64,000 bases of DNA from Paenibacillus sp. RC334 (GCF_030034735.1 NZ_CP125370.1:5565001-5629000); one strand, 5' to 3'. Positions 52,046 through 61,626 are shown, counted from the first letter of the stretch. Program-made: numbers and translations. Notes: generated from the sequence alone by a model not told the origin.

Positions 52046-52601
52046 TCCGCCCGTTCAGCCACTTGAACCAGTGGAGCAAATGACTGAATCGGTATTCATG
52101 CTGCGAAGCGTAGGTCCACACCTCTGGCTCTTCACCGGGCTCCTTCCAGACCAGCATGGAAAAGTGGCCTTCCTCCTCATTGGCGACTGACAGCAGCGAA
52201 AGACGATCATCCCCAAATCGGTATGGGGCCGATTCCACCCAATAATTCCGCATGTCGCTGATCCAGCTGCGAAACCGCTCTGTGCTTGAGATCCGTAGCA
52301 CGTCATCCGGCAAGAGCATATGCTCTCCCATGTCCTGCCAGTACCCGGCATAACGGTAGCGTGCTTCCAGCATCGGACTGAGCGGCCGGGCTTTGCCGGG
52401 AGCCAGCGTGGGCATACACGTGACGGGAACGACCGGACCGATGCTCTGGATAGCATAAGAGCGGGCCTCCCCCTCACTCAAGCCGAGATACATAGCCTCC
52501 GCGAGAAAAGCGTTCCGTCTTACATCAAACTGATGCTGATACTGTGACATTTCATTTTGTAGCTCCAAAACCATACCCTGTACTGCATCTGTTCCGATCA
52601 T
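52035..52601 (-). CDS. Possible SUKH/SMI1-like protein
   Basis: 188 residues from ATG 52601 (GAGAGGTG upstream). A helical N-terminus (ELQNEMSQYQHQFDVRRN, LGLSEGEARSYAIQSIGP) is followed by a mixed domain with YRFGDDRLSLLSVANEEEGH, FSMLVWKEPGEEPEVWTYA and HLLHWFKWL. The FG..-strand-strand-helix end resembles the SMI1/KNR4 (SUKH) fold, whose members include immunity proteins, but the match is weak. It starts 13 bases after the DUF4173-like gene and is in its operon. Confidence 0.45.
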   Translation of the reverse strand: MIGTDAVQGMVLELQNEMSQYQHQFDVRRNAFLAEAMYLGLSEGEARSYAIQSIGPVVPVTCMPTLAPGKARPLSPMLEARYRYAGYWQDMGEHMLLPDDVLRISSTERFRSWISDMRNYWVESAPYRFGDDRLSLLSVANEEEGHFSMLVWKEPGEEPEVWTYASQHEYRFSHLLHWFKWLNGRSEE

Positions 52602-52614
52602 TCCCAAGCACCTC

Positions 52615-54201
52615 TCATTCCAAAATATAGTCGTGCAGCTTGCGCTGTGCCCGATATTCAGCCCAATTGAACGCTGGCCATGCCGTTTCTTCCCTCGTCA
52701 TGCTCATCAGACGACCTTGTAGAAACTCATCCATCGCTCCGTGTTCCTTACGGCTAAATTCAATCAGCAGCGGAATAGCATCCGCCGATAGCCCACTCAA
52801 ATATTCCTTATCGATCACCGAGGTAGTGCGATACCGTTCGAGATTATTTTCAGCAATCCGTACATCAATGCCCACATAATTCACGACGAGATACGCCACC
52901 AAAGCGAGTACAACATAATATTTTGCCAGCGGAAGCTGACGGACATGAATGCGCACTGCTGCGATGAGTAGCAGCAAGCCCAGAAAAATCATAAACGCGT
53001 GTACCAGATAACGGGTGTACGTATATCCGTAGGCCTCTTCGTACATGACCAGCCGGGTATAGCCTGAATACAGCATCACACCCGAGCAGCCCACGAGTAC
53101 ATACAGCAGGCCGTTGTTCATTTTTTGCAATATATTTGAGCCGAATTCGGTCCACTTTAGCACACTGATCATCAGGACAAAGTTGATGCCTGTCACCATA
53201 ACCAGCTCCCCGAAGCCCCTTCTCGCATATTCTGCATACGAGGTTCCTTCCGGCAAGGCACCTTCCCATGCACCAAACAGATATCCGAACTGCAATACGA
53301 CGAATACAACATACACCAGATTCATAACAATCAGCACCGTAGCGGTAATCACAGGATCAAACTTGATCGCGACCGACTCGTGGTAAGGCACTGCTGATTT
53401 GTTAATCATCACTGAAGAGTGACCATCATACTCGGTGGTTTGACCATTCTTGCGCTCGTCTAACCCATGCCATGACTGAACCTCTCTCTCCGTATTACGC
53501 GGAGCAGGCTGTACAAATCCCCACAAATAGCAGAAGAAACAGAAGGTAAAAAAACAGGTCCAGATTAGCCGCAGCATTCCGCTACCAAATGACAGCGTGC
53601 CGATCCATGAAGGTATACCCGATAACAGTTCCTCGAACAGCCCATCCGCTGATGCCAGCAGAGATATAATGATGAACAGCAGTGGCAGGGCGATCAGCAA
53701 ACCAACCATCACTTTCCCCAATACACGCTTGCGCTCATCCTTTACATTCCGAAAGGCTGCTGTCTTGAACATCCGAAACGGAGTCACGACATGCCGAAGA
53801 TTTTGATAAAACAAATGGCTTAACGCCTGACCAATGATACCGGGTTCCGACCAGCTATGCCTCTTCTCCCCGAGCAGCATCACCATATGTACACTAATCA
53901 GAGCAGGTATAGCCAATGCATTTAACACATATAGGACCGGATTATCGAACAGCGCATATGTCAGCGACAGCAGCACAATCACGGCAAACAGCAATTTCCC
54001 CATCCATAAGTCAAGCCGGATACGATCCCGGTTATAGACATACATATAGGTGTAGAACAGAATGACAAAAATCGGCAGAGACACGCCCAGCGCATGCCCG
54101 TAAAACAGATATTGATGAACCAGCGCCAACACAATCGCAGCAGCAAAGGCGGACAGGAACGACGGTTTCGGCAAAGACGTTCCACTCAACTTGTCATGCA
54201 T
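52615..54201 (-). CDS. DUF4173-like polytopic membrane protein
   Basis: 528 residues with about 12 membrane helices. After helix 2 comes YNRDRIRLDLWMGK, and the C-terminus is a soluble tail (ADAIPLLIEFSRKEHGAMDE, FNWAEYRAQRKLHDYIL). The layout fits DUF4173/DUF4153 proteins, whose role is unknown. ATG 54201 follows GGAGG. It leads a two-gene operon with the SUKH-like gene and is divergent from the SgrR-like gene at 54348. Confidence 0.7.
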   Translation of the reverse strand: MHDKLSGTSLPKPSFLSAFAAAIVLALVHQYLFYGHALGVSLPIFVILFYTYMYVYNRDRIRLDLWMGKLLFAVIVLLSLTYALFDNPVLYVLNALAIPALISVHMVMLLGEKRHSWSEPGIIGQALSHLFYQNLRHVVTPFRMFKTAAFRNVKDERKRVLGKVMVGLLIALPLLFIIISLLASADGLFEELLSGIPSWIGTLSFGSGMLRLIWTCFFTFCFFCYLWGFVQPAPRNTEREVQSWHGLDERKNGQTTEYDGHSSVMINKSAVPYHESVAIKFDPVITATVLIVMNLVYVVFVVLQFGYLFGAWEGALPEGTSYAEYARRGFGELVMVTGINFVLMISVLKWTEFGSNILQKMNNGLLYVLVGCSGVMLYSGYTRLVMYEEAYGYTYTRYLVHAFMIFLGLLLLIAAVRIHVRQLPLAKYYVVLALVAYLVVNYVGIDVRIAENNLERYRTTSVIDKEYLSGLSADAIPLLIEFSRKEHGAMDEFLQGRLMSMTREETAWPAFNWAEYRAQRKLHDYILE

Positions 54202-54347
54202 GGTAAATACCTCCACAAATATGCTTTATAACCCTTATTGTAGATGATAAAATAAGAAGATAAAGAGAAATTAATCGACGTAAAATTTCCTATTTTATAT
54301 AAACGACTGCACTTTAATCATCCATAGGGGAAACGGAGCAACCATTT

Positions 54348-56087
54348 ATGAAACTTCATGCCCAATTTTTACGGCTTCACTCGCACACCGCTGACGACAG
54401 GGATGAGAACCATACAATAGAGACTACGCTGGATGAGCTGGCGGTTATTTTTGACTGCACCCACCGCAATGCCTTGATGATCATTCAGAAAATGGAAAAG
54501 CATGACTGGATACAGTGGACTCCCCGCCGAGGCAGGGGCCGCCGCTCCAGCCTGCACTTCCTGATTCAGCCGGAGGACATTGCGGTGCAGTCCATGATGC
54601 AGGCCATCGACCGCCACGACATCAAACGCGCATTGGATGAAATCCGGACCCATTCGCGTTCATCCACGATGCAGGAGCATTTGCAAGGCTGGCTGCTGAA
54701 CTACTTCGGGCATCACGCAGAGGTTCGCAGCGATCAGCAGCAGATTGATACGTTGCGTCTGCCCATTCGCCAGCAGCTATACACGCTGGACCCGCTATAT
54801 ATGAACTGGCTCGCGGAGTCCTTCGTATCCAGCCACGTCTTTGACGGGCTGGCCCGCCGGGCGAACGAGAGCGGTGAGATATTACCGGGACTGGCGCACG
54901 CTTGGGAGGTGGACGCTACCCGTACGCAATGGACCTTTTTCTTGCGTAAGGAAGTACTGTTCCATAACGGCAAAATACTGACCGCCGAGGATGTGGTTTA
55001 TACCTTTGAGCGGCTGAGCCGTGCGCCGGGACGGAGGCTGTACCATTTTATCGTTCGGCAAATCGAGCACGTACAGGCGCTAAGTCCGACGATGGTACGC
55101 TTCGAGCTGAAGGAGCCGAATGAGCTGTTTCTGTCCTTCCTGTGTACCAGTCGTGCCGCCATCGTGCCTCGTGAGCTGAATCAGGCGGGTGAAGCGGCCT
55201 TTGGCATCCGCCCTGTGGGCACAGGGGCTTTCAAGGTCACGGAGATGAACGAGAGCTTATGCATACTGGAGGCATTCGCTCCTTATTTTCAAGGCCGCGC
55301 CCATCTCGACCGGGTGGAAATTGTTCAGCTCCCGTGGGCGGCCAAGCCGGAATCGGCGGCGGATACCGCAGATACAGCTTCGCCCTTTCATATCATCCAC
55401 AATCCCGTATTGGCCGGGAACACGGATACTGCATGGAGTCAGATTCACTCGGCAGCTTCGGTGCGTAAATTTATTACATGCAATACACACAAGGACGGGC
55501 CGTTACGTAACCCAGAAGTACGTGCCCGTATCGTGGCGTGTCTGGATCATCGCAGCCTCCCTCCGATGGTGGATGCATCCGACGACTCGTATGAACCCCC
55601 GGCAACGTTGCAAATTGCGACCATTCCCGAGTATAGAGCCGATGCGGACCGGGTCGCGGCCCAGTTGGAATCGTGCGGATATACTTGTAATATCGTGGCT
55701 GCATCCATGAATGAATTCAAAAGCTCCTCCATCCGTATGGAATCAGACCTGATCATCTTTTCTCTGTTTCGTGACCGTGATGAGCAATTGCGCCTGTTCG
55801 ATCTGTATCTCAATGTATCCGGGCATGTCGAGCCGCATAGCCGCGTTGATATCGAAAGACTGCTGCGCGATATTACACGGGAAGCGGATCATACGATCAG
55901 GGCGCGTCAATTCGAGCATATCGAAGCCCGGCTTATTCATGAGCACCAGCTCCATATTTTATATGAAAAGCCCGTCCAGACAGCATATCTCCCTTCTGTG
56001 CGCGGCGTTTCCTTCAACAGCCAGGGGTGGGTGGATCTGCGTCATGTCTGGTTCCCGCCTGCTCAACCGCAAATATCCAAGCCTTAA
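54348..56087 (+). CDS. SgrR-like regulator with substrate-binding domain
   Basis: 579 residues. An N-terminal winged HTH (ETTLDELAVIFDCTHRNALMIIQKM) with a basic wing (RRGRGRRSS) is followed by an SBP_bac_5 oligopeptide-binding-type domain (GLAHAWEVDATRTQWTFFLR, LTAEDVVYTFERL, GTGAFKV). SgrR of enteric bacteria has the same fusion and senses sugar-phosphate stress; in Bacillaceae the targets differ (often peptide or MFS transporters). The gene is alone here, so its target is not shown. No signal peptide, as expected for a cytoplasmic sensor. Confidence 0.82.
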   Translation: MKLHAQFLRLHSHTADDRDENHTIETTLDELAVIFDCTHRNALMIIQKMEKHDWIQWTPRRGRGRRSSLHFLIQPEDIAVQSMMQAIDRHDIKRALDEIRTHSRSSTMQEHLQGWLLNYFGHHAEVRSDQQQIDTLRLPIRQQLYTLDPLYMNWLAESFVSSHVFDGLARRANESGEILPGLAHAWEVDATRTQWTFFLRKEVLFHNGKILTAEDVVYTFERLSRAPGRRLYHFIVRQIEHVQALSPTMVRFELKEPNELFLSFLCTSRAAIVPRELNQAGEAAFGIRPVGTGAFKVTEMNESLCILEAFAPYFQGRAHLDRVEIVQLPWAAKPESAADTADTASPFHIIHNPVLAGNTDTAWSQIHSAASVRKFITCNTHKDGPLRNPEVRARIVACLDHRSLPPMVDASDDSYEPPATLQIATIPEYRADADRVAAQLESCGYTCNIVAASMNEFKSSSIRMESDLIIFSLFRDRDEQLRLFDLYLNVSGHVEPHSRVDIERLLRDITREADHTIRARQFEHIEARLIHEHQLHILYEKPVQTAYLPSVRGVSFNSQGWVDLRHVWFPPAQPQISKP

Positions 56088-56122
56088 TGGAAAAGACTTC
56101 ATTCGCGAGTGTTCCGCCACAA

Positions 56123-56160
56123 TAAAAAAGGTATCCTCTTTTACAAGAGAATACCTTTCA
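56123..56160. terminator. Bidirectional terminator
   Basis: AAAGGTAT-CCTCTT, loop TTAC, AAGAG-ATACCTTT with A/T tracts on both sides. On the minus strand it ends the Alo peptide transcript 19 bases after the stop codon. Confidence 0.8.
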
Positions 56161-56178
56161 TGTGCTACCCAGCCTAAT

Positions 56179-56331
56179 TTAAGCAGAAGTATCCCGGGAT
56201 GAAAATGACCAGCCACCCATCCCATGACTGTGAGCTCCGCTAGGATCCTCTACAGGGGGAGCAATGGGTGAAGAATTCAGTATGATAAAAAAATTAAACG
56301 CGAGCAGAAAAAAAATGATCTTTTTTATCAT
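56179..56331 (-). CDS. Alo-type exported signalling pro-peptide (50 residues)
   Basis: ATG 56331 opens a frame of 50 codons within and past the end of the receptor gene: MIKKIIFFLLAFNFFIILNS (signal peptide), then SPIAPPVEDPSGAHSHGMG and GWSFSSRDTSA. It overlaps the receptor gene by exactly 38 nt, as at 14203-14400, and both peptides start MIKK. GAGAGGT lies 11-12 bases upstream. In known systems a short piece of the C-terminal half is released as the signal; here that would lie in the Gly/Ser/His-rich tail. A strong terminator follows. The gene is below the usual length cut-off for gene prediction. Confidence 0.7.
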   Translation of the reverse strand: MIKKIIFFLLAFNFFIILNSSPIAPPVEDPSGAHSHGMGGWSFSSRDTSA

Positions 56332-57694
56332 TAAAGTGATCTACCTCTCTAAGTAAATTTTTATATTCCTCCGTCTCCTCAGGCGAGGCAGTATGCCGGA
56401 ATTTCTCAAATAAACCTACACATTTAATCGTTACAGGATTACCATTCAGCACCACGGAATAGGACAGGCTTTCCAACAGAAATTTCATACCTTTCGCATA
56501 ACGCTTATTATCGAGATCGTAGCAAGCCAGCTCTGCCAGGAATCGTGCATAGAGATCCGCTGACACTTGCTCCGTATAGGTGCCTACCTTGGTATGGTGA
56601 TCCGCAAATGCAGCAATCTGTTTCTCGAAACGTTGCAATACGTCGTCCACATTAAATTCATAACGGTTTGCGGCCAGCATGATTTTGAACAATCCCATCA
56701 GAATCTCGCCTTCGTTTCTTTCCAGATAGGCCACATACTGTGGAATGACGTCCAGTTTACCGGACATAAGCTGATACAGATATCCGTTAGCCTCAGCCCA
56801 GTTGCTACACTGTTCCTTCAAGCGGCGTGCTTCTTCCGTATCCTCCTGCACCCAGCTTAGATCAGCGTACAGGGAGACATATTCCAAAGCCTTTTCGTAA
56901 TCCCCTCGTTCGTCACAAATACCTGCACGCAGCACGTAAGAGTATACAATATACATAAACAAAGGACCCTTTGTTTGCTTGTCACGCTCTGTTTTTCTTG
57001 TTTTTCCATATTTTTGATCATACTGTACTTTAGCCCTGCGACACATTTTATCAGCTAACGCGTCTACTTTATCCCACCGACGCAGCGAAACATAAGTATT
57101 GGCCAAATCTTTTAATGCATCCAGTTGATCCACTTCACCCAATCGATCTACAAAGCTTTCAAAGTGTGTGGCGGCCCACAAATTTTCATCCTGATCATCA
57201 CCGACAGCGATTGTAAATAACCGATACTGGCAGAGAGCCAGACGCTCGGAATGCTGATACTTCTCACTTTCCGAGACATTTTTATAGATGATAGCCGCTG
57301 CCGCAAACTTGCCTTTTCTGAACAATTCTTCTGCCGTCTCAAACAAGGCCGGAGCGTAAATCAGATAGTCCATCATAAATTCCACGACTTGTTCAATACA
57401 GTCCAGCTTATTCAGCTCTGCACAACGATACAAAAATGGGCGAACCCGTCGCCAATTTGGTGCTGAATTCCGTATAAATTCTTCAATGTACAGCTCATAG
57501 AGACTTCCCTCTTCAAGCCCCATGCCTGCCGCAATCCGATCCAATAGCAACATCGCAATCGGCCGATTACCGTTGATAATGGCACTGATCGTGCCCGCAT
57601 TAATACCCGTGTTCTCCCCAAACTTACTAATCGTGATTCCTTCACGTCTGATATACTGCTCCAGCTCTGCACGAATCGTGGTTGTTTCCTTCAA
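56294..57694 (-). CDS. Alo-type (RRNPP) quorum-sensing receptor, XRE + TPR
   Basis: 466 residues from TTG 57694 (GGGGGTG 6 bases upstream). A GTG at 57703 lies too close to that site, and the TTG gives MKETTTIRAELE, matching the other two receptors. XRE HTH (ISKFGENTGINAGTISAII, then NGNRPIAMLLLDRIA) is followed by TPR-like helices with YQHSERLALCQYRLF and DQLDALKDLANTYVSLRRWD. It binds the processed peptide from the overlapping gene, by analogy with known Alo pairs. A promoter is visible at 57766-57794. Confidence 0.85.
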   Translation of the reverse strand: MKETTTIRAELEQYIRREGITISKFGENTGINAGTISAIINGNRPIAMLLLDRIAAGMGLEEGSLYELYIEEFIRNSAPNWRRVRPFLYRCAELNKLDCIEQVVEFMMDYLIYAPALFETAEELFRKGKFAAAAIIYKNVSESEKYQHSERLALCQYRLFTIAVGDDQDENLWAATHFESFVDRLGEVDQLDALKDLANTYVSLRRWDKVDALADKMCRRAKVQYDQKYGKTRKTERDKQTKGPLFMYIVYSYVLRAGICDERGDYEKALEYVSLYADLSWVQEDTEEARRLKEQCSNWAEANGYLYQLMSGKLDVIPQYVAYLERNEGEILMGLFKIMLAANRYEFNVDDVLQRFEKQIAAFADHHTKVGTYTEQVSADLYARFLAELACYDLDNKRYAKGMKFLLESLSYSVVLNGNPVTIKCVGLFEKFRHTASPEETEEYKNLLREVDHFNDKKDHFFSARV

Positions 57695-57765
57695 ATCAGG
57701 CACCCCCAGGGATTACTTGTATGTTTTCAATTCAAAAAAAGAAAATTCCCGTGAATATTCCCTTT

Positions 57766-57794
57766 ATTATACAAAACAAAACCCACTTCGCCAA
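57766..57794 (-). promoter_or_regulatory. SigA-type promoter of the third Alo receptor
   Basis: Minus strand TTGGCG (57789-57794), 17 bases, TATAAT (57766-57771). It would produce a leader of about 65 bases. Confidence 0.6.
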
Positions 57795-57849
57795 CTGCAT
57801 AAATTCGTTTACTTAAAATTTATTTGGACAGAGTCAACCGTTTCTTGAA

Positions 57850-58216
57850 ATCACATGAATCACAAGCTTAGCGATGTGGATTGCTCACGTAGTTCTTAGA
57901 GTAAGGTCCCCTGCTCCCTCTTACGCGCCCCTTACAACAGTTAATTGCAATAAAGCACAACAATGATTACTATTCTAAAATATAAAAAACTAAAAACATA
58001 TAGTTCATAGTATTTATTTCATAGATGTATAAATATGAATAATAAGTTGCGTATTTACAAACTATTCAAAACCAATCCCCAAATTGGGGCTACTACCGAC
58101 AGATTTGGTAATTTCCTAGTTTGCGTATACTATATGGAGAGTGAATTGAAAAACACTTATCTTACCATAGGTCAATATAGCTATAATCCGGTGTATTATG
58201 GAACGAAGGAAAGGAT
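57850..58216. other. Intergenic region between Alo receptor and DUF6953-like gene
   Basis: About 370 A+T-rich bases. A CCCCAAATTGGGG palindrome at 58077-58089 is the only clear structure. An open frame of 61 codons at 58035 has no ribosome site and is not counted as a gene. Confidence 0.4.
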
Positions 58217-58474
58217 ATGACAAATCAAATGGACAATACCCTTACAACAGAACAGCAAATTGCAGCATGGATGGTCGAGCAAATTCGGGAAGTGGGAACC
58301 TTGAAACAAGAAGACGCGATTGCATATGTACGCTCTGAGTATGGAGAGCAGTATGTGTTTATAAGTGAGCACGGTCATGTATCTCTCGAAAAGGAAATCA
58401 AAAAAGCGTTTCGCAAGCTTCATGGCGGTAAAATCGCCTGGGATCGTGACGGATTCCTCTGGGCCTGGACGTAA
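58217..58474 (+). CDS. Small DUF6953-like protein
   Basis: 85 residues, soluble: EQQIAAWMVEQIREVGTLKQ, EDAIAYVRSEYGEQYVF, FRKLHGGKIAWDRDGFLWAW. The order of an EQ...WM helix, a short YGE(Q/E) strand region and a closing WDR...W segment fits what I recall of DUF6953, a family without known function. GGAAAGGA precedes the ATG. A terminator follows directly. Confidence 0.55.
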   Translation: MTNQMDNTLTTEQQIAAWMVEQIREVGTLKQEDAIAYVRSEYGEQYVFISEHGHVSLEKEIKKAFRKLHGGKIAWDRDGFLWAWT

Positions 58475-58483
58475 CAAGCAAAA

Positions 58484-58514
58484 GCATCTGCCATAGGCAG
58501 GTGTTTTTTTGATA
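58484..58514. terminator. Terminator between convergent genes
   Basis: GCATCTGCC, loop ATA, GGCAGGTGT, then T7. It serves the DUF6953-like gene; the stem also lies just past the WYL regulator stop. Confidence 0.8.
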
Positions 58515-58516
58515 AT

Positions 58517-59482
58517 TTATATATATTTTTTCTGGAGTTGGCTGATTTGCCCCTTCACAAAATGCCGAAGGGTTGCAGGCTCTACGATTTCAACCCGGCC
58601 AATCCAATCCATTGCATCACGACAGGCCGCTTCATAACTGTACATGTTTACGGTCAGAAGCAAATGGCTTCCTTCCTGTGCGGACTGGAGAATTTCCAGT
58701 TTTTTCGCTACGATTCCAGCTTGCGCCTCATTCGTCCGGATCACAACCGGGTAGTATTCTTTCTCTCTGCACAACTCCTTAAATGTTGTTTCTTGCTTCG
58801 TCCAGTGATTTTCCAGCGAAAAATCCACAGGAACCTCAAAGAACTCCGCAGACGGCTTAACCTTAACCGCCATGATTCGCCCGCACTTAAAGGTCCGAAT
58901 CTCCTGCCCAGCTTCACAAAAGGCAATGAGATACCAATCTCCCTTTTTCACCACAAGTCCATAGGGATGTACATGCCGTGAAGAACAGACTCCGTCCGCT
59001 CTACGGTACTGAATGGTTATTTTATAAGACCCCCATACCGCAGCTCTCACGACCTCAAGGCAGGGAATCGCTACGCGCTCCGTCCACCAGGGCGTATCAT
59101 CAAAATAAAACCGCGCTTTGGCCTTCCGAATATCTGACTGATAAGAGTCCGGCATTGTCTGTTCCAGTTTGAGCAGTGCATTTTTTAGCTTCAAGCCCGA
59201 TTCCGTTGGCCCGCCTGTATAAATGCCCATACCCGTTAAGTACAACTGAATGACATCACCGCCATTTAACTGTTTAAGGTTCGCCGTATAGCCCTCCATC
59301 AAGTAAATTCCGCCCTTTGGGCCCGTTGCAGTAACAATCGGAACCCCGGCTTCAGCCAAAAGGTCGATATCCCTGTAGATTGAGCGTACAGAGGTTTCCA
59401 GTGCGGATGCCAATTCCTTGGCCTTCATTCTTCCTCTGGATTCGATACATAATAAAATCGCAATCAAACGATGCAGTCTCAC
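58517..59482 (-). CDS. YafY-type regulator with HTH and WYL domains
   Basis: 321 residues from GTG 59482; GGAGGT stands 6 bases upstream, while ATG 59488 lies directly against it. N-terminal HTH_11 (LHRLIAILLCIESRGRMKAK, SVRSIYRDIDLLAEAGVPIV) and a C-terminal WYL domain (HVHPYGLVVKKGDWYLIAFC) with a WCX-type end. Such proteins sense small ligands or single-stranded nucleic acid. It is divergent from the Gfo/Idh/MocA oxidoreductase at 59598, which is its likely target. Confidence 0.85.
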   Translation of the reverse strand: MRLHRLIAILLCIESRGRMKAKELASALETSVRSIYRDIDLLAEAGVPIVTATGPKGGIYLMEGYTANLKQLNGGDVIQLYLTGMGIYTGGPTESGLKLKNALLKLEQTMPDSYQSDIRKAKARFYFDDTPWWTERVAIPCLEVVRAAVWGSYKITIQYRRADGVCSSRHVHPYGLVVKKGDWYLIAFCEAGQEIRTFKCGRIMAVKVKPSAEFFEVPVDFSLENHWTKQETTFKELCREKEYYPVVIRTNEAQAGIVAKKLEILQSAQEGSHLLLTVNMYSYEAACRDAMDWIGRVEIVEPATLRHFVKGQISQLQKKYI

Positions 59483-59597
59483 AATCATACCTCCACCATA
59501 GATGGTTAATCCGAATTGAACAGATAGTACATAGATTGTTGACACCCCGTTGGCAAAAATAGGAGCGTATCATAGAAGTAAAGGGGTGTAATAGATA

Positions 59598-60542
59598 ATG
59601 AATATTGGAATATTGGGGACGGGATTCGGTTCGTATCATGCGTCACTTTTAAACAACCATGCCCAGGTGAACAGAATCGTCGTATACGGAAGAAATGAAA
59701 CCAAACTGCACAAGCTGAAAAAGGAGCTGAACGTAGAGGTTACACAAAATATAGAGGATATTCTGCTTGATCCATTCGTAGACATCGTCGATATATGCCT
59801 GCCCTCTCATACACACAGGTCACATGCCGTTGATGCGTTGAAGCACGGAAAGCATGTATTTTGTGAAACACCGGTTTGCCTTAATCTCGAAGACGCTCTC
59901 CTTATACAACAGGCTGAGCAGCAATATGGTAAAAAGGTTCTCGTCAACCAGTTCATTAAGTTTGATCCTGCCTATACCTTTCTTTATGAGGCTCACCGTC
60001 AACAAAAATACGGGAAGCTCATTTCCTTGTCCTTGAAAAGAGAAACGCCTCCCCTATGGGGGAACCTTGGGCTAAGCTCCATCCCTACTCAGTTCATGAT
60101 TCATGAGCTGGATTTACTCACATGGCTGTTGGGACCCAGTGACCCGTGTACAGTCTGGGGTACAGAGGTGGTCAATCCTGAGCAGGCGCAGGTTCGGGCC
60201 TATTTTCAGCATCAGGATACGTTCACAGAAGTCATCGCTTCTTCCCATATGCCAGGAGGTTACCCGTTCACGGTGGCCTATGAAGCTTATTTTGAAAAGG
60301 CCAAGCTGGTATTTCATGAAAGCGACGAAAACGATCTTATACCCACCGCATTATATGAGTATACCGCATCAGGGCAGCAAAAAATCAACCTCGAATCTGT
60401 CAATCCATACGAAAAAAGTTTAGAACATGCACTTGAATGCTTTGGTGGGCATTCAGAATGCCAGATTCCACTGGAGTCAGCAGTACAATCGTTGGAACTG
60501 GCTATTCAGATTCAAAATAGACTGGGGCAGGCTCAGCGTTAG
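59598..60542 (+). CDS. Gfo/Idh/MocA-family oxidoreductase
   Basis: 314 residues. The nucleotide-binding start is NIGILGTGFGSYHASLL (G-x-G-x-x-G), with DIVDICLPSHTHRSHAVDAL and GKHVFCETPV in place of the usual EKP. The C-terminal domain is the substrate-binding sheet (PPLWGNLGLSSIPTQFMIHE carries the conserved D/E-H region). It oxidises or reduces a sugar or cyclitol with NAD(P). AAAGGGGTG precedes the ATG. It is divergent from the WYL regulator. Confidence 0.85.
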   Translation: MNIGILGTGFGSYHASLLNNHAQVNRIVVYGRNETKLHKLKKELNVEVTQNIEDILLDPFVDIVDICLPSHTHRSHAVDALKHGKHVFCETPVCLNLEDALLIQQAEQQYGKKVLVNQFIKFDPAYTFLYEAHRQQKYGKLISLSLKRETPPLWGNLGLSSIPTQFMIHELDLLTWLLGPSDPCTVWGTEVVNPEQAQVRAYFQHQDTFTEVIASSHMPGGYPFTVAYEAYFEKAKLVFHESDENDLIPTALYEYTASGQQKINLESVNPYEKSLEHALECFGGHSECQIPLESAVQSLELAIQIQNRLGQAQR

Positions 60543-60590
60543 CCGGTTGCCCCTGTCACCTGTCCTGATTCCTGTTCCTGCTACGGAGAT

Positions 60591-60615
60591 CAGCCTCCCT
60601 TCCTTACAGGGAGGC
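60591..60615. repeat. Hairpin at the convergent gene ends
   Basis: AGCCTCCCT, loop TCCTTAC, AGGGAGGCT. It overlaps the ansA stop region. It has no T tract, so termination is uncertain. Confidence 0.5.
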
Positions 60616-61626
60616 TGTGGCTGTATCCGTAGGCAAGGAAACCTCGTCCGCATAGTTCGTGGCCATAATTTTTGCTACTCCCGCAGGGTCAGTGGTCTGA
60701 CCCAACGCCCACATCATTTTAGTCACAAGTGCCTCCGTCGTCATGTCATAACCCGGAATAACACCCTTTTCCAGCACCTTCTGCCCCACCTCGTAAATCG
60801 TCAGATCGCCGCCCTCATAAGGACATTGAGTGGTCACGACGATACTCATGCCATCCTTCATTAATTCCTCAATTTTGCTGATCAGGCTTCTTTCCTTGAA
60901 GGGCACGCCACCCATGCCAAAGCCCTCAATCACGATCCCTTTATAGCCCAAACCCTGAATGGCATCGAAAATCGCCGGATTCGTACCCGGAATCAGTCTG
61001 AGCAGAAATACCTCCGAAGCATACACGTCATTGTACGGATGGAGAACTGTACCGCGATTCGCAAATACGCCCTCTGTATAGACCACCTTCCCGTCTTCCA
61101 CGAGGCCGATATACGGATAGTTAATACTCTCAAAAGCGTTATAGCTGCGCGTTCTGATTTTGGAGCTGCGGCTGCCGTTGATGATTTTGCCGTTAAATAC
61201 GACAAATACTCCCGCTACCTCGCCACATGCGGTCAGGAACGAGTCGATTACATTTTTTTTGGAATCACTGTGCTCAGCCAGAATGGACACCTGCGACCCC
61301 GTCACCACGACTGGCTTGTCTACGGTTCCCAACATGAAGCTCAAAGCCGAAGCCGTATAAGCCATCGTATCCGTGCCATGGGCAATGACGATGCCGTCGT
61401 ACTGATCGAGGGAACGATGTACCATTCGGGCGATGGAGGCCCAATCCTCCGGTTGTGTGTTCGTGCTATCAATGCTCATCAGATTATGGGCATCAATTTC
61501 ACAGATTTCCTTCAACTCTGGAATTTCCGCCAAAATATTTTCAGCCGATTGGGTCGGCGTCAGGCCGTTTTCCTGATAGGAGGAAGAAATCGTCCCTCCT
61601 GTATTAATGAATAGAACCTTTTTCAT
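60604..61626 (-). CDS. ansA: Type I L-asparaginase
   Basis: 340 residues with the two family signatures FINTGGTISS (catalytic Thr) and IVIAHGTDTMAYTA (T-D pair), plus GSQVSILAEHSDS. It hydrolyses asparagine to aspartate and ammonia, in the cytoplasm for type I (no signal peptide). The C-terminus (DTATASL) is slightly longer than usual. The gene stands alone. Confidence 0.9.
   Translation of the reverse strand: MKKVLFINTGGTISSSYQENGLTPTQSAENILAEIPELKEICEIDAHNLMSIDSTNTQPEDWASIARMVHRSLDQYDGIVIAHGTDTMAYTASALSFMLGTVDKPVVVTGSQVSILAEHSDSKKNVIDSFLTACGEVAGVFVVFNGKIINGSRSSKIRTRSYNAFESINYPYIGLVEDGKVVYTEGVFANRGTVLHPYNDVYASEVFLLRLIPGTNPAIFDAIQGLGYKGIVIEGFGMGGVPFKERSLISKIEELMKDGMSIVVTTQCPYEGGDLTIYEVGQKVLEKGVIPGYDMTTEALVTKMMWALGQTTDPAGVAKIMATNYADEVSLPTDTATASL

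Noticed and set aside
51854..52066. Plus-strand frame opposite the end of the SUKH-like gene
   Set aside because: AGGAGG lies just inside it but not at a useful distance from its start codon; the hydrophobic/aromatic codon mix appears random.
58035..58220. Open frame of 61 codons upstream of the DUF6953-like gene
   Set aside because: No ribosome site, and its end overlaps the start region of the next gene; sequence not protein-like.
61039..61614. Open frame of 191 codons opposite ansA
   Set aside because: Antisense shadow of a clear asparaginase gene.
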